NCBI GenBank assembly: GCA_030704615.1
Contig: CM060734.1
Span: 25,358,001 to 25,422,000, forward strand
Length of the DNA stretch: 64,000 nt
Direction: 5' to 3'
Source: Takakia lepidozioides
Lineage: Eukaryota; Streptophyta; Takakiopsida; Takakiales; Takakiaceae
In this document: positions 46,111 to 56,837 of the stretch, piece after piece
Layout of the letters: every line of letters begins with the position of its first letter
Position numbering within the stretch: the first letter of the stretch is position 1
Position numbers and translations under genes: made by a program
Notes under the pieces: generated by a model
Seen by the model: only the letters and a program-made list of their open reading frames with translations
The model's database searches: none
Told to the model about the DNA's origin: nothing

Positions 46111-46513
46111 TAACAAGCTTTGCCCTCTTGAGTCCGTCATGCATTTGTAATATGGACTGTCACTAATATGCCCGGTGGCCTAAATTTGATACACTGATAG
46201 AAACACCGAATTAAGTACAAAGTCTCCACAGATTGTCTCTTGCTCCAACACCACATGCAATTTGCTCTCAGAAAGGCTTGTGGTGCACATCTGGGAGACT
46301 TACATGAACTGTGCCATGTATGCATGCGGTTCCATGGTGGCCATGAGAGAGAGTGTTTGCCGTAGCAAAGAGCATATGGTAGTACTAACCTCTAATGGCA
46401 CCATAAAGTCCCATTCCAAGAAGAATCCGGCCGCACATCACTGTCTCGGGTCTCCTCTAGTAGAAGTGCAACGCCAAGCTTTCATTGACTGTCATAACAC
46501 ACTAGCCGACTAG

Positions 46514-46750
46514 CATGTAGCCCAGTGGTAATGGGCACATACCACGTTGGATGTGGTTGTGGGTTCAAACCACGGTCTGGTGTGTCATGAAGGTGTCCAT
46601 CTTTCAGCTGGAAGGCAGTAGCCCTTGTGGTGAAGTGATACCATAAGTTACGCTCCCTTCGGGAGGCCCCACAAAAACCAACAGGTTAGTGAGGATTGTG
46701 GAACCCCAGGTGAATCACAGATCCCCACACTTGTCATCGATGTCAACCAA
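46514..46750 (+). repeat. tRNA-derived SINE candidate
   Basis: TGTAGCCCAGTGGTAATGG (box A-like) and TGGGTTCAAACCACG (box B-like) lie at tRNA spacing (46520-46576), followed by about 170 bp of unrelated body. The acceptor stem is not intact, which fits a SINE head better than a tRNA gene. Confidence 0.5.
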
Positions 46751-47225
46751 GAACTTCAAAAGCAAGAGATAAAGACAAAAATAGAAGGAACCCTAGTCAC
46801 CAAAAGCATCTTGAGCGATTGGGGAAGAGAGCTGTGCGCCATTACCACCAGCAAGCCGCCTCCAACAGAGCAAAGAAGCAACGATGCATACAAGCAAGCT
46901 TGCAAGGTTAAGAAGGGGAGGGAGAGAGACTTCCCACCATAGGCGCCGCTGCAAAAATTAAAGGCCAGAGGAGGGAACACAACAAAGCATTCACAGCTTT
47001 GTCTCCCGCACGTAAGAGGGACCAAGCGTCGCCATGTTGCGCATCCCCAGGAAGTCGCTCAGCACGGGTACCATGCAACAAACAGGGCAGCAGCAAGAAC
47101 GCACACGCCATAACGCTCAGAAGCACAGCCTGTGCTTCTGACGGCGGGAGAGACAGCTTAGGGCATTTGCCCGTTTTTTCATCTGCGCGGGATGAAAAAT
47201 AGTCACAATATCGATCGAACCTGAC
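46751..47225. other. No recognisable gene
   Basis: The ORFs here overlap on both strands and none shows a known motif. Confidence 0.4.
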
Positions 47226-47900
47226 AGATTCCATCCGTAGCTAGGTTAAAAAAAAAGTTTGAAGGGTAGGGGTTAGGGTTTCACACCATAATTAACCATA
47301 ATTAGGGGTAGTTAAGATCAAATCAGGGCCATAAACAGCTGTACACATCATCCGGTTCAGATGACAGAGAAAAATTATCCATGAGCTCATCCGTTGAAAG
47401 AATCCTTCAGCATGATGAAAAAACGGAAATATCATCCATGGCAACGGTTCACAACCTCACAGGTAACTCAACATCCCAAAATTTCTCATCCGGTATGGAT
47501 GAAAAAAGCAATAAAAGAGGGATGAAAAATTAATATCCTGGCTGTTATCATCCGGTATGGATGAAAAACAGGATGATAGTGGCAACCCTCACAGAGGTAA
47601 TCCTTCATTCTCTGGTGACTCATCCGGTATGGATGAAAGTCAATAAAAGAGGAATGAAAAACCCAAAATTCATCCTAGATATGCATAGAGGTAATTCGGT
47701 GTCCATCCTGGTAGTTCATCCGGTATGGATGAAAAACAGGAAATCAAAACTGATAAGTCCGGCCGATTCCAAGGAGGGAGGGTGTACAGCTGTTTATGGC
47801 CCTGATTTGATCTTAACTACCTCTAATTATGGTTAATTATGGTATGAAACCCTAACCCCTACCCTTCCAACAATTTTTTAACCTAGCTGCGGATGGAATC
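47226..47900. mobile_element. Foldback MITE with ~120-bp terminal inverted repeats
   Basis: The left end (47226-47346) and right end (47782-47900) are inverted copies of each other. They share, among others, ATTCCATCCG, GGGTAGGGGTTAGGGTTTCA and AGGGCCATAAACAGCTGTAC. The 435-bp middle holds at least four copies of CATCCGGTATGGATGAAA. There is no coding capacity, so it is a non-autonomous element. A target duplication could not be fixed and the superfamily is unknown. Confidence 0.85.
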
Positions 47901-49200
47901 CGTCCCACCAACCAGCCCCTGGTATGACAGTCCCTTATGGAGTGAGTGTGGTATACACTCATCCCGTAAGGAGTGCACACTAGACCCCTTCATAAGGTTT
48001 CTCCCTCTTCAAAGTAGATTCCAACCCCTGGATAGTTTTGCCATAGGGGCTGGAAAGGCCTACTTCCTCGCCTTTCCATGTTCAAGGACAAACAATTGGG
48101 TGTCATGGATCAGCAAACAGGGATAAGAGAACACGGGACAAACCCACTCCAAACAAGTGTAAGGTAGGACGGTAGCAACCTGCTGCCCATCTATACACCA
48201 TCCTGGTTTTAAGGCCAGTTTTTCCAAAGGTATGATAAGCACATAGCATATTACATATGCATATTTACTTAGTGGTGCTACATAAAGCAAAGCCACTTGT
48301 AGAGAGGTACGAAAGCATATGAGCCTAAGAGAGTCTAAAACTGATACAAGACATCAGCTACAGGAGACCATCTAACACGAGTAGTGTGCATTGACCGGAT
48401 CATGTAGAAGATGTACACATACTCCTACAGGTGGTTTTACCTGGGCCTAGCTCAATGTATTAGTATGAAGACAACCCTCAAAAGCACTATGCTTATCTTA
48501 AAGACCTCCGTGCCTAATTTTACCAACAAGTTTTTGCTAGAGGACATACCTTATGAAGGTTATTGTTCCATATCTTAGTCATGGAGGGGCCTTCTGCCAG
48601 GCCAGAGAAAAACCATGTTAGTATATCAACATGATGAAGAAATAACCAGAAAAGAAAGTGGTAGATGGTGTGTACAAGAACCACCAAGTACACTGGAAAT
48701 AGAAAGAGGGAAGATACTCATGTCATGTCAAGACATGGACAAGACCCACTAGGGTCATTGTCAATTAAAGACATAAACAGCCCAAAACAGGGCACCATCT
48801 AACACTTCCATTCTTGTCATAGCTTCCCAATTGACATCACCCAATCGTTGATAAAACAGGGTGGGAGGGCGGTGTTTGTTCATGTAAGGGACATGATAAC
48901 AAGTTGTTGCAGTCACGCAAGAGGCGAGGCACCATGGGTATACGAACCAGCCTGTAATTTTTGCAGATCAAGACATGCATCCGAGCAAGGGTCTTGGAAA
49001 AGGCAAAACAGATCATAAATACCCTAGGTCATGCACCAAACAAATCATCTTGGGCATATGAATCAGCCTGCCATATTATAGATTCAAGACATGTCTTCAA
49101 ACAAAAAATCTTGGGCATGACAAAACAGGTTGTTGCTTCCTACCATATTAGCCTTTTATTACACCAGGACTTGCATCCAACAAGGCACCTAAAAGGGGGT
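47901..49200. other. Repeat-like region without a gene
   Basis: The CATGTC...GACATG motif from 43130 recurs at about 48720-48745. Between 48960 and 49170 two imperfect units of about 130 bp share AAGACATG, ATCTTGGGCAT and CAAAACAG words. Nothing reads as a gene. Confidence 0.45.
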
Positions 49201-49250
49201 ATGTCGAGTGGTTGCCTTATGGGTCGTGCAAAATGCTCACAAGGCCGAAA

Positions 49251-49385
49251 TTAACTTGGTGTCCCATCCCTCTTGTGCTCCCTGATTGTCTTGGAGAGAA
49301 TGTTGCACAGGGTTTGGTTGGCGCGCTCCACCTGCCCACTCGTTTGTGGATGATAAGGGGTCGTCTTTCGATGTTTGATGGAGAA
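49251..49385 (-). pseudogene. Integrase fragment around the catalytic Glu
   Basis: The minus strand reads IKHRKTTPYHPQTSGQVERA and ANQTLCNILSKTIREHKRDG, the third catalytic block of a Ty3/Gypsy integrase. Only about 45 codons are recognisable; upstream sequence is unrelated. Confidence 0.75.
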
Positions 49386-49614
49386 TGCGAGGTTAGCTAT
49401 TTCATGAGCATGAGCGGCATGAGCGGAGTAGTAAGACAATCGGTTTTCATGAGCAGAAGTACAAATTCTGGAAATAAAAAACATTAAAAATATTATTTTA
49501 ATGGAATGTGTCAGACAAAAACCAACATAATATTCATTGTTTGAAGTAGAAATTGTAGTTTTGAGAGCCGTGCTCATGATATTTCGTCTTCCGCTCATGC
49601 AAATTCCGAGCGAC

Positions 49615-49945
49615 ATCTGCGAAAATGGCGCCGAATTTCACGGTAACAGGGTCCGCAAGCAGACAAATCGGCGACGTATTGCACGGTAATAGGTGTCTCC
49701 GCTGAAAAATGGTGCCGAATTTCGCGGTTATAGGTCCCAACATGATTGAAGTGTAAGCCCAAAATTTGGAAATGTGGCGCCGAATTTCGGTACATGGTGC
49801 CGTGCATTACACAGATGATGGGCAGTTGTGGCCCATGTAAATGGAAATTCGGCGCCATTTTTCCAGACATCGTTCCCGTACATGTTGGGACATAACCAGT
49901 TTTCGGCCCAAAATAGGGAAATTCGGCGCCATTTTTCCAGAAATG
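49615..49945. repeat. Palindromic GGCGCC repeat cluster, locus 1
   Basis: Five copies of a motif centred on GGCGCC with flanking AATTT/ATTTTT arms (for example GAAATTCGGCGCCATTTTTC) lie at about 49621, 49704, 49770, 49842 and 49917, in both orientations. The intervening sequence is also partly similar (GGGACATAACC.GTTTTCGGCCC). The motif recurs at 55846-56280 and 59622-59784. Confidence 0.8.
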
Positions 49946-52900
49946 GCCCCCACAACTGCAACTGTTGGAACTCAGTTTTCTGGAAGATTTGCAAATTTTT
50001 CCTGCCGCCATCTTTGTATTGATTCTGTTTCGACATTGAATTGCCACTGGACGTCAACGGATATCCAGCAGTCCATAGTGTTTAGACATCACTTTAATAT
50101 TGTCTGTCTCATTCCATGAGTTTTGGGGTGCAATTCATTACACTGCAAAACAAAGTCTAATGCATCAAAATGCAATTGCAAATATCCATATGGTGGATTC
50201 CCTTTGCCCCATCAATGATTTCTGGAATCCCGGCGGAGGAGTTTGTGCAGCTCGTTCACGCTGGTGCATGAATAAAGTCATCAATAGTCAAGTTCATCCT
50301 CAACCTCTTCAGGTAAATGTAATACAGATGCTTGCACAGATAATACTTTGACCCATTTTTTGCTTCCATCAACGAAAAGTCCGTACAATTGCAAGTCGGC
50401 TCCACTCCAATCGTAATTGTGTATATGTCGTCGCGTACAGCTGAGCCGGCCGTTACCATCCGATAAACACGCCCAAGGCCGGGTGGGGGTACGTCCACGG
50501 AGCTCTGAATAGTGCAAGCCATCCCAAGAGCATTGGCAATCCGAGTCTCATTCAACTTGTTGGGAGGGTGTCGTCTCATCACTCTTCTGAATTGCATTGT
50601 GGGATGTGCAGAATTGTCCAATCCGTCTCTACTGGACCGAGCAGTCTGCAATGGCTGGGTCTCAGGAACTGGAAACGAGTGGGCCGGGACGTCTGTGCGT
50701 TGCACCATTCGAAATCCTGCTGCAGAAAGAGCATCCGCCTCATTCTGAGAGAGGTTGCAACTCGGTGCAACAGGCCAGACGCCCGGAGGCTCCGGCATTC
50801 CCTGAATCCCGTACTTGGGCTTGCCAAATACACAGGTCATTATGTCGTGCCTACAGAACCAAAACGTCTGCGTTGTGGCGTGAGAGAATGTGGGAGTCAA
50901 AAATCTGCCGCTGAAACAAGGTGTAGGTACAGCACCGTGTGGGTTCCTCCGAATCATCTCACCACAGCATGCTCTGGTATCCACCCGGATGGCGCAACAC
51001 TTCCCTCAAAATGCCGGCAATGTCCTTGCAATTCTTCACTGTGACTCCGACACTCTTGTCTCCACAATGGGTATGTTGTATTGCGTTACTACAGATGGAT
51101 CGTTATGTTCCTCGGGCACGTGCCCTGTGCTCAAAGGAGATGGCGATCTTGAACGTGCAAGACTTGCGGTGCTCGACGAGACCTCCTCGGGCAACATCAC
51201 GGGACCACGAGGGAGCGTGTGAATATTCTTGTCAGCTCGCCATGAATCCTCTTCTCCGCCAGGTGCCTCGTCAAGTCTTCGTCTCACTGGACGGGTGTGA
51301 ACATCTCCTTCCAAGTGTTGGCCTCTTCGAAGCAATGGCGTGTCCCGAAGGCCCTCTCGCAAGGCTGCCGCCCACTTGCGAGGATCTTCGATCTGGAGGC
51401 AGTCCGCATCAGCATTTCCTGCCTGTCCGGCCCCAAGCCCCACTGTTTCCCTTTCAAGAACTCGTTGTACCTGCATTGTTGCATAATTGACCTGACAATG
51501 TCCTCCGTTGTGGCAGTGAGGATGTCCACCAGATGCGCCGCAAAGGAGGTACGCCAGGAAGAATGTACTGATTCGGCCATGTTTGTTGTCGGCATGTCGG
51601 TGTCGGAGTCCAGACACATTTCCTGCACATGCACATGTTGAGGTTACAAGCAAGTTACAAATAATGAGTAGCATAATATTCAACGGGACGCGAATTCGTC
51701 CAACTCACCTCCCGCATATAGTCGCCGAACTGGAGGAAACGATAATGCCACCATGCTAGCCAACTGACCATTGCTCCCTCGTCTGATTTCTTTATAGCAC
51801 CTGACGTTGTCCACCAAACCCGTATACATGCAAACTGTGTCTCTGCATCATCCAAGGTGGGAGCACGCTTCCACGCAAGACACATGGAACGGTGCTCCTC
51901 TCTGAAATCTGGCGCCACGAGCCGGGTTGTGTACTGCGACAAGCTCTGCAGAAAATGGAACCCACAAGATCTCTCCTTGCCTTCCATCGGAACATTGGGG
52001 TCTTCCCCGTACACCCTTCGGATGGCAGCCCAATTCGTTGTCCGCCATGAAACCACGGAAATTGGGAGGGGCAATCCCGCCCTGGCCATCTGTTTGTTTA
52101 TTCCCTGCCAAAGAAGCATCTCCGATTGTGTGTCCTCTCCTTTCATCTCACAAATAGCAATTGTCATTAGCATCCTGCAGTGGGTGTCGTAGACATTTCT
52201 AGCCATTGTCACCCACTAGTGATTTGTAATTCGCTTGATATGGTCGAACATGACCCAACTGTTTGACAAGTCCCCACTCGTCATCCGGTGGACCAGTTCA
52301 ACGCCGTTGCCAGGCCCACACGTGGACATTTTGAATACGAAACAACGATCTGCCTCAGTCCCTTTTCCAGGAAACCTACTTCCATGAATGTAGTCATATC
52401 CACATCGTCGCTTCACCTCCAGAATGGAGTGCATATCCGAGCCACGCCCAATTTTCAGTTTGCAGGAGACAATGTGGTTTTGGACATTCGGTGAACAGAC
52501 GTGGGACACTAACTCCAGCAATGCCTCCATTTCCTTCTCATCGAGAGGAACTTTGTCGGAGCCGTCTTCCGACATAATTCTGGCCAATGCCATCTTATGG
52601 GCGGCCTGCAGCTGTATATGTTTGGGTTTGGCACCAGGTCTCAACTTAACCTCCTCCTGAACGAGCTGCTCTGCCTTGTGGGTAGCGTCCCGCGAGTTCC
52701 CCCTCGCCAATTTGTGACAATGGGAACCAACGTGTATGCAAGCTCGTGTGAGGTCAGGGAAACGGTGCAACACATAGAACTGCTTGGCATTACAAACAAA
52801 CATGCAATGTGGTGGTTCTTTGCAATGCGCACACTTAAATGTGGAGTTTGGAACCTTCTCCTGAGCTCAAAATGGTTGATGAGTTGTGTCTGTCCAATCC

Positions 52901-53703
52901 GTCTCGTTCCTGTGACCTCTGGATTTAAAGTGGAAGCAAGTTGGGGAGAAACACCGCAACGTGCCCGCACAAACAACGTAGCGCACCCACAGACCATCGA
53001 GCATCTTCATGCTGCTGGTTTTTGTGACGCACCAAGGATGACCGTCATGTTTCCTATCCATATCTGTCAACATTCCGGACGCCCTCGAATAGTCCGTTCG
53101 AGGAGGGAACTCAAAGAACATATTACCGTCGATGTCTACGGGAAGGCATGTAACGGATTTAATGGCGAACTTGCTGTAGTCCAACCCAGCCAGCTCCGAG
53201 CGGTGTCCCTCCATGTGAAGCCCTCGCAGAATTTCAAAAATGGATCGAACTGTTGTGTTCGTGCTGGGAATATGACTCCCTCGTCCGCTGATGTCCATTG
53301 AGGACTTGTCTGATCTCCAGGATGATCTCAGAACTTCCATGACCTTGTCGGAGTCGGACAGGTTGTGAACAACCAAGTTCTCGCTCGTCTTCATTGATGG
53401 GTTCGGCTCTGGATTTACTTCGTTGCGGACTTCTTTCTTTGAGGTGCCCACTCTTTGATTCGCGGATTGTTTCGTGGAAGCCAGGATAGAAGGCGCATTT
53501 GGCGGGCAAATGAAGTCCCCAACAGCCCTGTATATGACGTTGTCCGATGGTGGAACTCGTCATTCCCTGCCGTCGCCGAAATGATCATGGAGCACAACAA
53601 TACTTTCGGCTACAACTCCGTTTGAATCCTTCCTTTCCTCCTCCAAAAATACCGACCCCGGTTTTAGGTGGTATCGAACGCAGAGATATTTCTCCATCAC
53701 CCG

Positions 53704-54544
53704 CACTACAACAGATTGCGGTATTTATAATTGTATATATGACTGTTCTGCAGTCATAAATGGTACATATGACTTCTATGACTGTAAGTCGTGCAAACCA
53801 AGTCAATACAATGAGTACAGGATGGTACGGTCCGGATGATTACAGTCATATGAACCAAGTGATATCTCTCACTGCAGTCATATATACCATACTGCAGCCG
53901 CCGTTGCCGCGCCACGTGGCGAGGCGCAATTGATTTAAAAAATTAAATTAAATTAAATTAATAAATAAATAAATATTAAACTCCGCGTCGCACCGCATTG
54001 TGCCATGTGGCATAATGCATTTTATAATAATGAAAAAACCACGTGGCAGTCCATCTAGGGTACCACGTGCTATCCCTAGCTCGTCTACTAACCCTAGGGC
54101 CATCTTATCCATTTGATTGTACTTAGAGGAGTTTGAACATGCAACCTCTTTATTATGAGAGTTATAGTTCACTACCTGTTAACCAATACACCCATTAGTC
54201 ATTCATATGATCATATGGTGTTTTAATTGTATTATACACACCAAATTACAAAATCCCCAGTAGTTATCATGACTATATAACCTTATCCATGTACACTGTA
54301 GTCATGGAAATGACTATGAATGGTGAGCTAAATTTGGTCAATTGCAGTTGACCAGCCTTCCGCCCATTCCGGAGCCATGTAGTCATACAGACGAGTATTT
54401 AGATAGTCGTTCATATGACTACAGTCGTATGAACGACCGCGGGAGGTCAATTTCATATAAAAACATGGTGCAGTCAAGGTCAAAGTCATGAAAACCATGA
54501 CTACCACGGTTTGGCAGTCATAACTACCGCGATCTGTTGTAGTG
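53704..54544. mobile_element. Non-autonomous CACTA element (841 bp)
   Basis: The ends are inverted: CACTACAACAGATTGCGGTA at the left and the reverse of CACTACAACAGATCGCGGTA at the right. Both start with CACTA and are flanked by a 3-bp direct repeat CCG (53701-53703 and 54545-54547), as expected for the CACTA (En/Spm) superfamily. Subterminal sequence is full of short AGTCATA/TATGACT words in both orientations, typical of transposase-binding sites in this class. No transposase is encoded. It sits in the 5' coding part of transposase copy B. Confidence 0.9.
54115..54200 (-). repeat. tRNA-like sequence inside the CACTA element
   Basis: On the minus strand ATGGGTGTATTGGTTAACAG (box A-like) and GCATGTTCAAACTCC (box B-like) lie at tRNA spacing. 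The stems are imperfect, so this is a tRNA-derived insertion rather than a gene. Confidence 0.4.
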
Positions 54545-55005
54545 CCGGCAGATGTCCCCTCTGCACGGAAATGTAGCTCTATGCTCCTGAGGATGGCAGT
54601 ACACTATAGCGCTTGGGTTTTCTGCCATGGGAGATGTGCACACAAGAGTGCCAGGACGACGTTCGGACAAGTGCCCTGGGAGAAGGGGGATGCAGCAAGG
54701 GGAAGGAATGCAGAGCCAATTTTTCCGAGCGACGAAGCTTATTCACGAATCCGGGGAGCCCACTCTCCCGAAAATCCACTGTCAGAGAGTTAATGAACCT
54801 TGTCTGCGGAATGCGGCCCCTGGCCTTTGCGCAATAACTGCCAACGGTATGCAGTCAGAAGGTATATGACCTGTGCAGATGCACTGTGCAAACCAATAAT
54901 AAACTGTGACAAGTATGCATGCCCTCACAAGCCGAGGGAAGCCAAAAGTATGCATGCCATCCATGCTCAGGTAAGTTGGGAATTTTTTCCCGTGTTGCAC
55001 TATCC

Positions 55006-55570
55006 TCACCAAGAAGCTGGAACCTCGATTGGCCTCTCAACAAGCTCATGACTGACAGGGTGTCGGTAGGTGAAGACAATGGATGCAACCCGTTCGCCTT
55101 TGGTGTAGTGGACAACGGTGTCATGTCCTCCGATATATGCACCATCGTAAATCGAGATCTTTGCTGTGGAGAGACTGTGTCCATAGGACTCATCCTCGTA
55201 GCTTATGAGAATGTCCCCATACAATGTTTGGGATGGAATCCTCTATGGCATGTACGTACACCCGATGCAATCCTCGTAGGCCCACTGGCAGCACCTCCAA
55301 TGATGTAGTAAGGCCGTGCTTTTTGGGGATGTTCCATGCAGGCGGATACTGCAGATCAACGATTCGCATGCACCAAAGCCGCGCAAGCCCGTCCCCGAGA
55401 GGCTGATCGTGGAAGCCAGGAATGTACTCAAGAGCGGACAGGTGCACCCTCCTCTGCTGAGAGTGGTCTATCCAATCTTGCAGGTATATGAAAATATCCC
55501 CTGACTTGGGCGAGAAGTCCCACGGGGTGAGATGCTTGTTTGGGCAGTTGCTGGGATCCCGACACGCCAT
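55006..55570 (-). pseudogene. Companion protein of the MULE-like transposase (copy B), frameshifted
   Basis: A 5' frame starts MACRDPSNCPNKHLTPWDF and runs from 55570 to about 55220. A 1-base shift there leads into the frame 55224-55006, which reads YGDILISYEDESYGHS and ISIYDG. Shared with the plus-strand protein at 12216-12830 are the M-A-C-x(4,5)-C-P start, G-D-x(4)-L-x-D-[YW]-x-D and G-[ND]-I-L. A donor-like GTGAGG after the last codons hints at a further exon. It lies directly upstream of transposase copy B on the same strand. No known domain is recognised and its function is unknown. Confidence 0.4.
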
Positions 55571-55819
55571 CGCCGACTATTGAAAGGGCTGCCAGGAAGA
55601 AGACAGGGTGCGTAGGGAGGGGGGAGTGTGGGGAAGCTGAAGTGAGAGGAGCTCGGAGCGAGGAAGTGTTGTTGCTGTCTCGGTTTGAAACGCGTGTGTC
55701 ACGAGCGAAGGTCGGACAAGTGGCAAAGAAAAGAGCAACATTTAATATAACCGTACCCAGGAATGAGGGGTAGCATTTAATTCGACATGGCGTCAAATCG
55801 GAGGGTGACGGCCCCACGT

Positions 55820-56165
55820 GCCTGCCAGAGAACATCACCCGGATGGAAAAACGGCGCCGAATTTCCTGCCGAGGCCGTTCGGATGAAGTCGTCTCGGGGG
55901 GAGAGGCGACACCAAGCCGACAGAGATCAGCCTCCGGAAGGAAAAATGGCACCGAATTTCCATCCGAGGCCAGCCGGATGAAGTCGTCTCGGGGGGAGAG
56001 GCCGACACCTGGCCGACAGAGAATATCCCCCGGATGGAAAAACGGCGCCGAATTTCCATCCGAGGCCCGTTGGATGAAGTCGTCTCGGGGGGAGAGGCCG
56101 ACACCTGGCCAATAGAGAACATCCCCCGGATGGAAAAATGGCGCCGAATTTCCATCCACAGACGC
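55820..56165. repeat. Tandem ~94-bp repeat carrying the GGCGCC palindrome, locus 2
   Basis: Almost four units follow with periods of 93-95 bp. Each has GGATGGAAAAACGGCGCCGA-like sequence, GGATGAAGTCGTCTCGGG and GGAGAGGCCGACACC. A further palindrome occurs at about 56266. The long minus-strand ORF across it (55428-56207) encodes the unit as a 31-residue repeat, probably by chance because the period is close to a multiple of three. Confidence 0.85.
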
Positions 56166-56837
56166 CCGTATCGGCCCTTCTTCAACAATTTTTAGTCGTT
56201 GCATCAAGTTTTTCGCGTTTTTTTTACTGGTTACACACTAAACTTGGAATTTTTTGCCTGCAGGATGGAAATTCGGCGCCAGATTACCATCCGGCCCCGC
56301 TCCGAATCACCTGCACGATGGACTTTTCCATCCGGCGTGTCGTGGATGAGAACGGCTCGGGCGGAGGGAGGGCCACATTGCGTCCTACTTCATCCGCTGG
56401 ACTTATGCCGCGTGGAGAAAGGCGTGGCTCTCCTGAGTCCAGGTTGTTGCTGCATTGAGATTTGCAACAGGGTGCACACCTTCGCTGTAGATGACAGGTT
56501 GCATCACAGAATTAAGGAAATCCATGCTGAGATGAAAAGATTGTCTGGGCAGATGAAGTGCTTTCAAGACATTTCACCCTCTTTTCCCGTCTTATCGAAA
56601 TTGTCCTTAAATTTTCATGTTGATTTCAGCAAGTTACTGGTTGAGTGAACCTTAGATAGTTTGCGATGCGTGTGCAAAACCGACAGCTCTGGAAAAGGCT
56701 ACTTCTGCATGTGATTCTTAGGGATTGCTCGGGTTTGTTTTCATTGTTGTTCCACGATTGTTGCGATGGTGGTTGCGATGCTCGTTGCGATGGTGGTTTT
56801 CATTGCGATGTTGGTTCTCACGATTGTTGGGGATGAC

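Larger units (their letters stand above)
50256..54780 (-). pseudogene. MULE-like transposase copy B with SWIM finger, interrupted
   Basis: The minus-strand gene runs from about 54780 to 50256, with a CACTA element in its 5' part. The N-terminal domain (EKYLCVRYHLKPGSVFLEE) and the DGHPWC and YVVCAGTLRC blocks match copy A. Then come a zinc-binding block (FKCAHCKEPPHCMFVC ... H-x-G-x-H-x-H) and the catalytic domain: VYDTHCRMLMTIAICEMKGE (first Asp), FMAD (second Asp, followed by a 1-base shift), CGFHFLQSL, and NMAESVHSSW (Glu, codon about 51572). A GT-AG intron (51623-51708) precedes the last block. The SWIM finger is CNC ... LCKHLYYIYL at 50330-50420. Members of this class cut and paste their own DNA. 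Several stops and shifts make this copy inactive. Confidence 0.75.

Noticed and set aside
46908-47234. 108-codon minus-strand ORF with a Leu-rich stretch as a membrane protein
   Set aside because: There is no supporting motif, overlapping ORFs occur on the other strand, and it runs into the MITE end.
47840-47880. Telomere-like CCCTAA repeats
   Set aside because: Only AACCCTAACCCCTACCC occurs, once in each MITE end, not a tandem telomeric array.
50500-51490. Long plus-strand ORFs opposite transposase copy B
   Set aside because: They are shadows of the minus-strand coding sequence, which carries the SWIM and DDE motifs.
55428-56207. 259-codon minus-strand ORF with 31-residue repeats
   Set aside because: It is the translation of the ~94-bp noncoding tandem repeat, and its 3' part overlaps the companion gene in another frame.
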